Origin: Cyclospora cayetanensis
Taxonomy: Eukaryota > Apicomplexa > Conoidasida > Eucoccidiorida > Eimeriidae
DNA length: 64,000 nt
Assembly: GCF_002999335.1 (NCBI RefSeq)
Contig: NW_020312568.1
Coordinates: 62,001-126,000 of the forward strand
Direction of reading: 5' to 3'
The position numbers were made by a program, and so were the translations under genes. Within the stretch, counting starts at the first letter, position 1. Every line of letters starts with the position of its first letter. Below the pieces are notes generated by a model. The model was not told the origin of the DNA. It saw only the letters and a list, made by a program, of their open reading frames with translations, and did not search any database. Shown here piece after piece: positions 34,127-47,703 of the stretch.

Positions 34127-36651
34127 ACCTACACCTCACACGCAGAGAAAGGCAGACATACAGGAGCAATTTCCTTAGCTAATGCTGCTGCTGCTGCTGC
34201 TGCTGCTGCTCCTGCTGCTCCTGCTGCTATTTTCACATGCCTGCCCCCTTCCCTTGTCAGAAAGGCGACACAGCAGCTTGTAGAACCTGTACCTGCGGCA
34301 TTGAGGGACGGAGCGACTCTCCGCCGTTTCGAGGGGAATCATTCTAGCGGCGAATATTGCCGAGAAGCAGCAGCAGAGCAGCGACAGTCGCCACTCCAAG
34401 TGGTGCGGCTTGTTCTCTGTCTCTCTCTCTGTCCTCCTCCGTCTCTCGTTCTCTCTTGCTCTCGCTCAGGAGATCGACTGCAGCTGCATATCCAGTTGCA
34501 GTCGTGAAGGTTGATGACGCACAGTGCCCCTCAACAGACAGATGTCGCTCTGTTTGTGAGCACCATTGCGGCGTGCTGTAGTAGTCGCAGCAGCCGCGTC
34601 AGGCGTCGTCGCTTCTGATCTTCAGCGTGCCGGCGTTGCTGCAGGGGTACATGGAAAGCTCTCGCTAGGGATGACGCTGGCAATCTCAAAGGAGAACGGA
34701 ATGACGCAGATCTTAGCATTGCCAGTTGTTTCGTCTTCTTGGCAGGGCTATAAAATACAGCAGCAGCGCCACCATCGAATGCAACAGTTGCCGAAGGACG
34801 ACGACTCCTGCAGCGGCCGCTGCATGCACCAGCAGCCGCCTGCCCCGTTCAAGGTATTCAATTGAGCTATCCGTGAATTATCTTTTATTTGCCGTCTTAT
34901 TACAGCATCGCTTTAATCTGCACGCAACACGGAAAAGCACCAGTGACAGCCGCAGAGGCAGCAACTTTGCTGTAGATACACCCGAGCATGGTCATTTGAC
35001 CACACGAATGACGCGCTGCTCTCAACACTGAACACAGCGGGAAAGCGCGAATAACGAACGATCAGTCAAAACGCCAAAGTCAACATACTGCGAATGAAAT
35101 CACTAGAGGCCCCATAGTCGGTCTGAACGACGAGCGCTGCCCATTCTATTGCAAGCCCTCATGTGGCTGGTGCAGCTGGTACGACCAGAATTGCCACTCC
35201 AGCCTTGGCTGTTGTTATTGCAATTGGTGCTGGCGCCACTGGTTTTCTAAATGCATTTTTTGATGCTGCCGGTCTTTATTCACCCACTATTGCTACAGTC
35301 AGTGCTGTTTCCGCCGCGGTTGGCGGTCGACTGAACGCATCCTGTGGCGATCTAGGCTGCGCCTGTGAAAAATCCTTCGAGACTCCTCATATCTTACCAC
35401 GAATCGGGCAAAAACTGAATGACTCGTGTGTATGCTCGTGTGTGTTTCGATATACTGTAGACTACTGCTACGGCGATACACGTAGATGCCATGAACAAAG
35501 AGTTGCGAAAAATCCCTCGCAAGGAAACTTTACACATGGTCTGCGCAGGGAAAAGTCGAACACTTTAGAAAGTGTATGCCACAGCCTTCCACGGCTTTGC
35601 ATTGAAGCTGGAGTCACGTGCGTCCTATGAGGCCCTTGACAGGAGTAACACGCTTGTTGATGCAGCAGTGCTGCAGCTGCCTTTTTTGTCAAAATCATCA
35701 ATACTGCTTTTCTTTGGCAAGCGCAAGCGGACCGCGCGCGCGCGTGTGCGCAAAAGAAACGCCCTATTATCTACTTTGCAGCAGCAGTCTCTTGCGTCTC
35801 GAACGACCTGGCTTGTTCACCATCCCCTTTGCTTCAGGCTCTGCTTAGTTTGACTGGCACTCCAAGAAGCGGCACGGCACAGCGCGGCTGCTGCCTCTTA
35901 CTGTTAAGCCCGCTGTCGGCAGTACGTCCTGAGTCTGTGTCGTTTCCGCTGCAGTGCACGGGATTTTCGCAGGGTGAAGTTCACAACACGCCGAAGCTGC
36001 GAACCCGCAGTTGCGCTGCAGCACTCGCCGGCGCTTGCTGCGAAAGGGCAGCTTCTAGACGCTCCAGCGCAAAGCACTGCTGAATTCCTTCTCCCCAAAA
36101 GAATCAGGAGTGTAGCTATCGGTGGCTGGGAACGTTACCCATGACTACAAGGGGGTCGCTGCAAGGGTAGCAGCTGACTGAGCGAGGCAGAACGGCAGGG
36201 AGCGTTCATGCGCTTGACTGGGTGCATCAAAGTGAGATCCTCTCACAGTGCAACGTAACGCAACAATCACCTCCCACCCTCCCCTCCCAACCTAAAATCC
36301 TTTGGATCAAGTTACTACGAGACGAGACTCGTCATTTTAGAAGGCTATGGCTAGTGAGAGCTCGCTAACTGTGGCCTTTCCAGGAGTTCAGGAAGCAAGC
36401 CAAGCCTAATGGGAGAGGGCTGCACTGTGGAAGCTGCTGTGGTGTCAGCACTGGAAGCGCCTTGCCGCTCGCTACTCTACATACAGCGCCAGCAGTCTTC
36501 CCCGGAGCAGCCACTTGCAGCAAGCACAACAAGAAGCAAAGGATAGGCCCTTTTTACAAAAAGGGGGAAAACGCAATGTCTGCCAGCGCTGCTGTCGAGA
36601 GAAACACAAGATACTTCCGCACCCCCATCGCTGGCACAGCCGCTGCTGCAG
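34127..36651. other. Intergenic region upstream of the transporter and downstream of the F-box/SUMO-like gene
   Basis: Both flanking genes run on the minus strand, so this 2.5 kb should contain the transporter promoter and the 3' end of the other gene. A CTG run lies at 34180-34220, a CT-rich tract (TCTCTGTCTCTCTCTCTGTC) near 34414-34460, and an alternating CGCGCGCG stretch near 35732-35745. A Cys-containing 155-codon plus frame at 35163-35630 starts with GTG and has no recognised domain, so it is not called as a gene. Confidence 0.5.
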
Positions 36652-39622
36652 CTACAGCATGTGCACGTGACGCTGCAACGCATGGCGCTGCGTCTGCTCG
36701 TACTGCTCTGCTAAAGCCACTGGAATGGCTGCGCCTGGCCTTAATTCTGCCTGCAGACACACCAACTCAGCCTTGAATCAGCTGCTAGCTTGCCAACCAT
36801 GTATTCTGCAGGTTTGCTCAACAAGCGCAGCTGCTTCCCCAAAACGGCGCATGGAGGCGCGAATGCACGGCTCCCTCCCCATCTGCACATACGGCTGTCT
36901 CAACGCTCCCCCAGAAAGCGATTCAAGTAGGGCGGCAGTGATTTCCGAGGGAAAGCACAGCCGCAGCCATAAACACATCACGAGACACCGCGAAGGGCGA
37001 ATACAAAACTGACCTTCACAACATCATTCTCCCGAACGTCGTAATCCAGAGGGCACTTGCTTAGGTTTATCTGCACTGTGTACTGCTCCCTCTGCAACAG
37101 TTGGCGCAAGACAGACAGCTGGCTGGGTGAAGATACAGCTGAATGGACAGGTGCAGATGCAGCAGCGTTAAAGACTGGCGCGGCGACGTGCATCGGAGCC
37201 TTGGATGGTGCAGGCTGGTGTGCGTGTGTGTGTGGAGAAAAAAATTGAAAGTCTTCATGTGGCAGCTAAAACAAGCAAAAAGCCCTCACGGAATAGAATA
37301 GGAGCAGATCTCCCTCTGCGACGCCAACGTTTCGACTGTAGCTCTCGGAGAGTCGGCTAAGCATGGATTCAGAGACGCAGCAGCAGCAACAGCAGGGCAG
37401 CTCTCAAATGCGATAACAAGGGGGAGACACACCCTGCATGCTGTTTTTCAGACTGCATGTTGACACGCCGTGCAGAGGGATGCGGAAGGCGTGTGCAAGA
37501 CTCGAAGCAAGTAAGCGCATCGCGCCTTTCAGCCTGGCAAGGCGTCTCTAGCTGAACCTTTTAGATACGTTTCTTTTTGCGCATGTGTGTGCTCCTCTGC
37601 AACACGAAGAGTCGTGGCAACCAGAGGCGAAGAAACTCACGAGAAAGGCGTCATCATGCTGGCGTTGAAGCGGAGTCGCGGCAGGTAAGGGGCCTCTTCA
37701 GAACCTGAGCATGCACACCCTGATGCAAAGCTTCTTTGCTCTTCAGAAGATTCATAGAGAAGCGTGTTGTCAGACGGAGAGAGAGAAAGACTGAAGGAAG
37801 AGAGAGGAGGACGGAGAAAATCATGAGAGCGAATCGCTTCTCAGATCAAGATGATGGTGGTAACGACCCTGCTGAACCTCATGAAGCTACGACGCGATTT
37901 TTCTGGAGCAGCAGTTTTACTAGAGGATTTATGCCCTTCCCCCCGCATGCATGCACCCGATTATTGCAGAAGTTCACCTTCAATAAAGAGGGAAATCCAG
38001 ACTTTTTGAGCGTACTGTAGCGACGGTCGAGCTTCTGCAAAGAGCTGCAGCTGCCCGCGTTGCATGCGATAGTCCATGGGGCTTAAATCGGGAAGCAGCT
38101 AAAAGAGACAGACAAACGGAGAGAAACAGAGACACAAAGGCAGACAAACACCACTCAGACACGCAGCTCTGCACGGTGGGAAGCAACAGCCAATGTCGCA
38201 GCTGTTCAACAAGACGCGAAGGCGCAGGAGTCTCTGCAGTGCAGCTGTCGAGACACCGGAACGGCTGCTTTTGCATTTTAGGCTCCTCTTGTTGTCAGCG
38301 CATGAAGAAATGTGCTATAATTGGTGCTTTCGGAGGCTGAAACATACCCTGGTGACAACCTTTCGCTTGATCCACAGGAATTCAACAACATCATCCCTCA
38401 AACCTGCTTGATCCTTGTAGTACCGCATGAGTTTTCTGCGCGAAAAATACGCGCATTCGCACCAAGACACGCCCCTTCATGAGCCTTCACATACGGGCTA
38501 AATCAATCTCTCTCTCTCTCCCTTTCCCCCGTGTGCCGAGGAAACGCTGCGCGACGTGTCGATACACCGCACGAGACGGAGCGGCACGCGTCTTCTTCTG
38601 CACCATCCGTCTAAACGCCAACGCCGGCTTGCTGCCGATACTCGGCGCAGCGCTCGAAGCGGAAGGCAACAAATTTTAAAAAGACAAAGACGAACCTAAA
38701 TGGCACTGCCAACGGCATCCTGTAGGTTAGGGGATTTTGTGTAAGACCATGCACATAGACGTCCAGTTGCGCCAACTGCCCCCCCGCAGCACCGACTGCT
38801 GCTGCACCTGCTGCACCTGCAGCAGCAGGTGCTGTTGGAGCAGCACCTGCCGCACCTGCTGCTGCAGCACCTGCTGCAGCTGCTGCAGGAGCAGCCGAAG
38901 GTGCTGCTGGGTTGCTTCCTGATGGCAAGTCTGACGGCAGCTCCCCCCCAGGAAAGGCTCTAAGGCTTCCCGAATGCAGCCGTCCATCCCCTCCTGTCTG
39001 CGTTTGCGGAGCTCTCTCATCAGTCGTTGCTGCGGCAGCTGCGTTGTCAAAGGCGGCTGCTGCCGCCTCCGGAGCCGCTGCAGCCAACCCTTCCGCCGGC
39101 GTTCGAACCTCCAGAAAAGCCTCTTCTCTCCCCCCCTGACCAACAGCCGCAAGACTCGCATCTGCCGCGGGAACGATCTGCGACTCGCTGCCAGGAGTGA
39201 GCGAGCCGCTGGCGGAAGGAGACGCCGATTCGGATGTCGCTACTGCGCTGCTTGACTGCTGTTGTTGCGGCTCTTGCTGCTGCTGATTCACAGGCAGCGG
39301 CGCTCTCAGAGGCACCCGCTGCCGCAGCTGCCCACGCAAGAGGAACTGCTCGTGCAAAAACAAGCGACGGCTTGACGTGGCTGCTGCTGCTGCAGTCGAC
39401 GTCGAGGAGCCTGTCGCTGCTACACGCGCTGAAGCACCCCCTGCCGGTGGTAATGCGCGCAGAGAAGACGGCGCATCCTCATCACTCGGAAGGTGCGTCG
39501 ACTCCGATTGCCTCCCATCCTGCAGCACAGACTCCTGATGCATGCGTCCTAAGGATTCAAGAAACGCTGAGGATACTCGCGAAGCTGACGCATGCGGCGA
39601 ATTCCCCTGCAGGTTGCCAACA

Positions 39623-39663
<41 letters not shown>

Positions 39664-42600
39664 TTGCTGTTGTTGTTGTTGCTGTTGTTGTTGCTCGTAT
39701 TCTCTGCTTCCTTGCTGGCGATGGTGTGTTTCCACGCCATGAGTGCTCATCAGCGACTGTGCAGCTGCAACACCAACGCAGCAACACACTCACAGATCTG
39801 CATGTTCGCAAGAAGTTGCAGGCTTGTATGACGGCACTTTCCCATGAGGCAAGAACAGAGCGGCTGGCTATGAGGAGAAGCATCACAAGCAGTTGGAGGA
39901 GGAAGAAAAAAACACCACCACCACCACCACCACCACCACCACCACCATCACCACCACCACCACCACCACCACCACCACCAGCAGTGAAAGCAACACTAAC
40001 ATTCGCGCTTACCACCAGGAGAACGCGCTTCACTCAGACCTCTAAGGAGTGGAATCAAAGCGTGTGCTGCAGCAGCAGCAATCGATGGTCGTGCATTTGC
40101 GCCTGCTGATTCAGCGAGTGACTGAGATGCTGCTGGAGTTTGCTGAGCTGTCGGTGAGAGAGGGGTGTTTCTGGCAGCGAAGACAAGCCCTCGCAGCTGC
40201 TGAGCAAGCGCTGGCGATTGCACGAGGATGTCAGGATGATCTGAGTTGCGGTGTTGCTGCAACACTTGCTGCAGCGCCAACATCTGTTGCTGCAGCAGCT
40301 GAGCCTCCTGCAGAGATGGGGTAGAAACAGCACTTGAGGGAAGGGGCGGTTGTTGTTGTTGTTGCTGTTGTTGTTGCTGCTGTTGTTGCTGCTGTTGGTG
40401 CTGTTGCTGTTGTTGTTGCTGTTGCTGCAACTGAAGACGCACTGCAGGATCGCGTAACAGCAGCTGCTGCAGCCGCTGCAACGTCCTCTGATGTACGGAG
40501 AATACGCTTCTCTGAATTAGTTGCAGCTGCTGCTGCTGTTGCTGTTGCTGCTGTTGCTGCTGTTGTTGTTGCAGCTGTTGCTGCTGCTGTTGTTGCTGCT
40601 GTTGTTGCTGTTGTTGCTGCTGTTGTTGCTGTTGTTGCTGTTGCTGCTGTTGTTGCTGCATGAGAAGCGCAGCAGACTGCGCGCTGAGAGTCACCTGTCG
40701 TGGCAGATGCGCAGCCTCCTGCTGCATGTTTGCTGAAGGCTCACTCGAACTCATAAGCCGCGAGACTTGTGCTTCTTCTTCTTGCTGTTGCTGCACTTGT
40801 TGCTGCACTTGTTGTTGTTCTTGCTCATGTTGTTGCTGCTCTTGTTCTTGTTGCTGCTCTTGCTCTTGCTCTTGTTGCTGCTCTTGCTCTTGCTCTTGCT
40901 CTTGCTGCCGCTGGCGCTGCTCTCGCTGCAGTAGCAGCAGCTGCTGCTGCTGCTGCTGCTGCTGCTCTGCGCGGAGGTAGTGTGGGGAGTGATAAGATGC
41001 TAGCCCAGCCTCGTCCGTTAGCACGAGCACCTCAGGCTTCCTGCCTGCAGCGTGATGATTTCAGCGCATGCACCAGACACTTGGCACAGAGTTCGTTTCA
41101 GACGCTGAAGGGGAGTGTTGCCTCGCCAAACACCCCACAGCGCCATCCAGAGGACGAATAGAGAGACGTCGCGACGCTTTCGCCGCAGGCACACCCGGAG
41201 ACAGAGGCTCGCCAGCAGCATTTTCGGCAAGACTTTCTAGCGGAGGGAGGGGAACGGAGGGTGGAAGAAGCCTCCAGTTACGCCGCATGCAAATTCGCGA
41301 AAAGAGCGATTCTTAGAGAGCGAAGCAGACGCACAAAAGGAGATACAGACACGAAATCCATCAACACCCTGCAAGTGCGGTGCTTACCGAAGGCACGCGA
41401 GACAGACTTCGCCAAGTTGGAGTAGGCAGCCACGGAAAAGACGAAGCGTCTCGATTCTTCGCTAACAGCTGCAACAAACTGAACCGCCTGAAGCGACAGC
41501 AGCAACAGAAGCAGAAGGAGGAGCAGGAGCAGCAAGCAGCAAATTCAAGTCTCTCAATCTCTCCGAGAGCAGTGTGGCGAAGCCTAAGCAATATACAGAA
41601 ATACATTGATGTACACATCTTGCTTGCAGCTTTTGATTGCACACTCACACGTGAGCGGCATGCATGCAGGCATGCAGACATGTCTGCATGTCTGCATGCA
41701 AACACACCCTGAAAGCGGTGCTTCCTCTTTCGCACTCTCAAGCAGAGAGAACGCCAGACACAGACACGCCGATAGGGAGGTGTAATGGAGACAAAAAGAG
41801 CAGCACAAGGGAGAGGGAACGAACAAGGCAGAGAGAGGCTTACAATGGGGGAGACTGATCCTGGCTGTGTGACAGCCGAACAGTCTACCTCCCTTGCAAG
41901 CTGCAACAAGGGGAGTGACGCTGCAAGACGAGGAAGCTCCAAATCCTCTGGTCGAAGTCGCAAGCAATTCGAATAGCGATGTACGACTGCAGCGCTGCAA
42001 TGCGCTCGGCAAACCTGAGAAATAAAAAATATATATATATATATACATTTGCGCACATAGAGATATATATATTATACATGTACGTGCAGAGATCTATACA
42101 TATGTATACATATGTATATGTATATGTGTACATACATATGCGCAGAAAGACAGACTAACACAAACACAGACACTCATCCAGACACTCATCCAGACACTCA
42201 TCCATACACACATACCGACACACATACACGTGTACAGACTGACAGCAGTGGGAAGCGCACACACACACATCAAGCACTGCATGGAAGAGAAGGCAACAGA
42301 CTGTAGCGGGGGTGTGTAGAGGCGCAGACTGCCTGGGTGTAAGAGAGGCTGCCAGGAGCGAGAAAGGAAGGGAGCTGCTGCACAAGGGTAGGAGATTTGG
42401 AGGCAAGAGCGATGTTTAGCGGGAAGCGTTCTAGCGAGGTTGGGAGAGCACGCCTCTGAATTCTCCTGTCGGCTAAGTGCAAGCGAGGAGCGTCTCCTGC
42501 CGCTGAAACGCGCTTGCACGCAGCTCCTGCCGCTGCTCCCCTCCCCCCTCCTCCTGCCACGTGCCGTCTGTCTGGAGGCATGCATGCAACGCACCTGCCG

Positions 42601-45600
42601 AAACACGAAGAAGTCGGGAAGCGGAAGGAAGCAGCAGATTTCGCCGAGCAAAGCCGCAGAGAGGCCTTTACGCTCGCTCCTGCCTTGCTGATTCGCATGC
42701 AGCGATGGAGAGGAGCCTAGACAGTTGAGCATTGCTTCTCGAGAATCCGAGAATGCAAGAAGAGGGCGTTGCCTCACCAGCGGCACATGCACGAACCGTC
42801 TGCAGACGGAGACGACGACTGTGGGGTCGAAGAGGTGTCGAGCCTTGAAGAGTTGCATTTCTTGCTCTCGTTCTGCCTTCTGCTGCTGCTGCCTCCGCGT
42901 CTCTTCTTGCTCCTTCTGCTGCCGCGACGGGGGAGAAGCGTGGTGCTGGTGAGGTTGTTTGCCGTGCTTCTTCTCGAGGTGTTCGCCTTCCTTTCGCTGG
43001 CAGCAGCGTCTCTGCCTGTTTCGCGGCACTCTCTGCCCTTCCTGCATGCGCGAGACAGAGTCTGGTGGCACCAGCAGCGTGCTGCTAGCGCTGCTGGAAG
43101 CGTCGCTGCGATGTTTCCGACTCTCTGCGAGGCTGCTGGAGGCAAGAAGCACTCTCTCGTCAGGAGGCAGCAGAGCAGCACTCAAAGTATCTGCAGCATC
43201 GGGCGCAGCGTCTGGCATGCGATCTCTCCCAATGTCGATGTCAATGTTGTTATTGTTGTTGCTGCTGCTGCTGCCAATGTCAATGTTGTTGTTATTATGG
43301 CTGCTGCTGCTGCTGCCAATGTCAATGTTGTTGTTATTATGGCTGCTGCTGCTGCTGCTGTCAATGTCAATGTTATTATTATGGCTGCTGCTGCTGCTGC
43401 TGCCAATGTCAATGTTGTTGTTACTGCTGCTGCTGCCAATGTCACCGTTGTTACTGCTGCTGCTGCCAATGTCACCGTTGTTACTGCTGCTGCTGCCAAT
43501 GTCGACGTTGTTATTGTTATCATTGCTACTACTGCTCAACTCCGCAGCTGCAGCGAGAACTGCCGCAGCAAGACGCTTATGCGCCGCTATAGCTGCAGGA
43601 GGGAAGGCAAGCGGAGAGGGAGGCTCTGGAGTTGGCAAACATTGAGCAAGGGGAGGGGGAGGAGCTGCTCGATGCAGCCGTCGTGGCACTCGTGCTGCTG
43701 CTGCTGCATCAGTCGCGTTGCTGTGATGATGCGCAGAATCGAAGCATGCAGCCGCTCCTTCCGCCCCTGCTTCCTCGCAGCCATGCTGCTGCTGAACAAG
43801 GCGTGTAGGTAATAACGCCGGCGAGACATGACTTGTTTGTGCTGCAGATGCCATCGCTGCAGCTGCATGCGCTGCGGTTCTAGGAGAAGGGCGAGAAGGC
43901 ATCATGGCTATGGAGAAAGGACTGCTATCGCTGTCGCTGCATGCCGTGCAGCAGCTGCTGCTGCTGCTCCACATGCTCGAGCTGCTGCTGCTGCTGCTTC
44001 TGCTTCTGCTTTCCTGCGGATGGCTGCCGTGCTCACTGCCGCTGCTGCTCGTTCTGCTGCTGCTATTTGTACTGCTGCTCCTGCTGCTGCTGCTCTTGCT
44101 GCTGCTGCTGCCAGCACGCGCGTGCCGACGAGGAACCTCCTCCCCAAAGCCTTCCCTCCGCCTACGCTTGCGCCTACGCCTCTGCTGCTGCTCTTGCTGC
44201 TCCTCTTGCTGCTGCTCTTGCTGCTCTTGCTGCTGCTCTTCTTGCTGCTGCTGCTCTTCTTGCTGCTGCTGCTCTTCTTGCTGCAGCAGCTCGCCAGAAG
44301 GAAAAATCCTTCGGTCCAGAGTGTCGAGCAGCAACGGAGACAAGACGAGCTCTCTTAACATCTGATGCTCCCTCTGCATGCGATGCAGCTCCTCCTGCAG
44401 CTGCTGCTGCACTTGCTTCTGCTCCGACAGCAGCATCTCTGCTGGCATTGCACACGAGGCGACACACAGCGAACTGTCTGCCCTACCATACTGCTGCTGC
44501 TGCTCATGCTGAAGATGCTGCTGCTGCTGCTCATGCTGAAGATGCTGCTGCTGCTGCTCATGCTGCTGCAGCACAGTCACCGGCAGCAACCTAAAGGATT
44601 CCAAGCAAAATGTGTTGAGCTGCTGCTGCTGCTGCTGCTGCTGCAAAGCAGCCGCCACTGCGAATGCCGAGCGCATGTCTGCTGCTGACTGTAACGCAGA
44701 TGTCGCTACTGCTCCCTCAGCACCTGCTGCTGTAGAAGCAGCAGGAGCTGCAGAAGCTGCAGGAGCTGCAGAAGCTGCAGGAGCTGCAGAAGCAGCAGGA
44801 GCTGCAGAAGCAGCAGAAGCAGAAGCTGCAGCAGCTTCAAGAGCTGCCGCTGTCAAAACTGGGCTGAAGGTAACCGTTCTTGCAGTCGTAGCAGCAGCAG
44901 CAGCAGCAGAGGGAGTTGCAGCTTCTTCTTCAGAAGACATGTGCATGCCAGCAGCTGCTCCAGAAGCAGCTCCAGCAGCAGCTCTCGTCGTAGGCGGAGT
45001 CGACTGTCTCCCACTTGCAAGACTAGATGCAGCAAATGCTCCCATTCTCAGCGAATGACGCAAGCCTAAAGCCTCTGCTGCTGCCAGCATCAGCTGCTGC
45101 TGCTGCGGCTGCTGCTGCTGCTGCTGCTGCGGCTGCTGCTGCAGCTGCTGCTGTGGAGATGCCCTATTGGGTAGCATGCGGATTGTAGGCGCATAGACGC
45201 ACAGACATACGCCATAAAAGTCTTGCTGCATGTATTGCTGCAGCAGCAACTGCTGCTGCTGCTGCCTCCACACAAATGCAAGGTGCTCCTGCATCCCCCG
45301 AGGTTCGCCAAAGGGAAGGAGTGGCTGCTGCTGCTGCTGCTGCTGCTGCATCTGCATTTGATGTTGTTGGAGCATCGATCGCAGAAGCAACACGCGTTGA
45401 TGCTGCTGCTCCAGCTGCTCCAACGCCTGCACACGCTGCTGCTGCTGCAGCACCTGCTGCTGTTGCTGCAATTGCTGCAGCTCCTGCAAAGGCTGCAATT
45501 GCTGCAATTGCTGCTGCTGCTGCACACGGAGGGCGGCTGTCTGCCTGCGAGGCGCAGACGGCAGCTGCAGCTGCTGCTGCTGCTGCTGCTGCAATTGCTG

Positions 45601-47661
45601 CTGCTGCTGCTGCTGCAATTGCTGCTGCTGCTGCAGCAATTGCTGCTGCGCACGGACGCCAGCCGTCTGCCTGCGGGGAGAAGACGGCAGCTGCTGCTGC
45701 TGCTGCTGCAGCAGCTGCCTCTGCTGCAAATGAAAGATCAGCAGCAGCTGCCGCTGAACGCGCAGATCGTCTGGTGGCTTTCCCAAGAAGATGGATGTGC
45801 TCAGAGGGAAAGGCGGTCCGAAGCCAACGAGCACTTTAACGCTTCCACTTCTGATCGAGATGTTTCTTCTCGGAGAAAAGTTGGATCCTCCACTGCAGGA
45901 GAGTGCAAACTGCCGAGACTGAGAACTGCTGGAGCAGCACCCCCCTCTTGCGCTGTATTTACTTCTTTCCGTGGGGTATAATAAGGAGGCTCTGCCGCAG
46001 CAGCAGCCGCAAGAGGCATCACTACTCGAGCTGCTGCCGTGAAGAGAAAAGAGAACTGCGTGTCTGTTTGGAATTTCAAGACTGCTACTGTTTCTGCTGC
46101 TGCTGCTGCTGCTCCTGCTGCTGCTACTGTTTCTGCTGCTGTTTCTGCTGCTGTTTCTGTTTCTGCTGCTGCTGTGCCTCTGCCTGCTGCTGTTTCTGCT
46201 GCTGTTTCTGCTGCTGTCTCTGCTGAGATCTCCCGGATGCTGCACAGCACGCGACATCGGAGGCTCAAGCAGCAGATCTGTTCTTTGTTGCATTAAAGAA
46301 GATTCGCCAGAACCACTTTCCGCAGCAGCGTCCAACACCTCCCCCGAGACAGCTGCCGCAGTCGAGGCTGTATCTCCAAGAGACGCTGGAAAAACACCTT
46401 GTTCGCCTCGCAACAACGCTGGTGTTGCAGCTGGTGTTGTCGTTGCAGCTGCAGGTGCACCAGTACGTCCAGAGATGATACTGTTGCTGCTGCTGTTGGC
46501 ACTACTACCACTGCCAACGCCGCTGTTGGCAGCATCGCTGTTATGCACTCCAGCAATTCTGTCACGGCTTGTGATGCAGAGCAGCAGGGGAGCTGTCTCG
46601 GAAGGTAGGATGCATCGATTAGTCGCAGCGACTGCGTAGAGATGGCATTCCGCGGAGTTCAAAGGCAGGCAGGCGCCTCCTGTGGAGTGTCGATACTCCC
46701 GCCGTTCCTGCTTGCCTTCCAGATGCTGCAGCCACTGGCGAACGTTCAAGAAGGTGAGGGGTCCAAGTTGAAGACTTTCGAGAGGGAGGAGTTCATCATC
46801 AGCTGGCAGCAGATCCGATGAGGCAGCACCTCCATCTCTGCAATCGAACTGCGCATCGGGGAGGGGGGGGAGGCAAACTGCCTGATTCGTCTCTCTCGCT
46901 GAGGAAGCCTTCCTGCTGCTGCTGCTGCTGCTGCTGCTGCAGCTGCATGCAATTCTGCTGCTGCATGCAATTCTGCTGCTGCATGCAATTCTGCTGCTGC
47001 TGCTGCAGCTGCTGCTGCTGCAGCTGCTGCTGCATGCAACTCTGCTGCACACCCCACAGCCAACTGCGCTGTCGCCAGTGCGTGAAGCAGGTTGAGCAAT
47101 CGGACGAACAACCTCCGACGGGCTGCCAGGCACAGCAGCAGCAGCAGCAGCAGCACTTGCAGCTGTTGCTGTTGCCGACGGTGTTGTTGCTGCTGCGGCA
47201 CTTGCTGCAATTGCTGCTAGCCGCTTGCTGCTGCGAACTCCTCTCAGCGTGGCGACTTGCGTGATGCTCTCGCTGCCTTCCGTCTCCTGCCTTGACAAAA
47301 GCCGTTTTCGACGCAACACGCCGACTGCTGGAGCTGCGGAAGCTGCAGCAGCAGCACTGGGGAGAGAGATCGCTGCTGCTGGCTGTCTATCCTGCGAAAC
47401 GCTGAGCGTCGTCGCTCCTTCTGCTGCAGGAGAGGCTCCTGAAGAACCGCTTTTCACTGCCCTCCTGCCACCAACACACGACTCTGCATGCGACGACACG
47501 TGCTGCTGCTGCTGCTGCTGCTGCTGCGCGTGAGGCTCAGGCTTCGTCATTCTCGACGTTTCTTCTGCCTCGCCTCCGTCTGCAGCTGCTGAACAGCCAC
47601 AATTACAGCTGCTGCAGCTGCTGCTAGCAGCAGCAGCCGCCGCCGCAGAGCTAGCACTGGA

Positions 47662-47703
<42 letters not shown>

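Noticed and set aside
35163..35630. 155-codon plus-strand frame with several Cys
   Set aside because: GTG start, no signal peptide or recognised domain, no splice partners found, and composition like surrounding intergenic DNA. It cannot be ruled out completely.
41018..41288. Frames with ESLAENAAGEPLSPG or LRVCLRRKRRDVS as an exon of the F-box gene
   Set aside because: Phase 1 at 41388 connects directly to 41044 (GRKPEVLVLTDEAG); inserting either frame leads to a stop or breaks phase.
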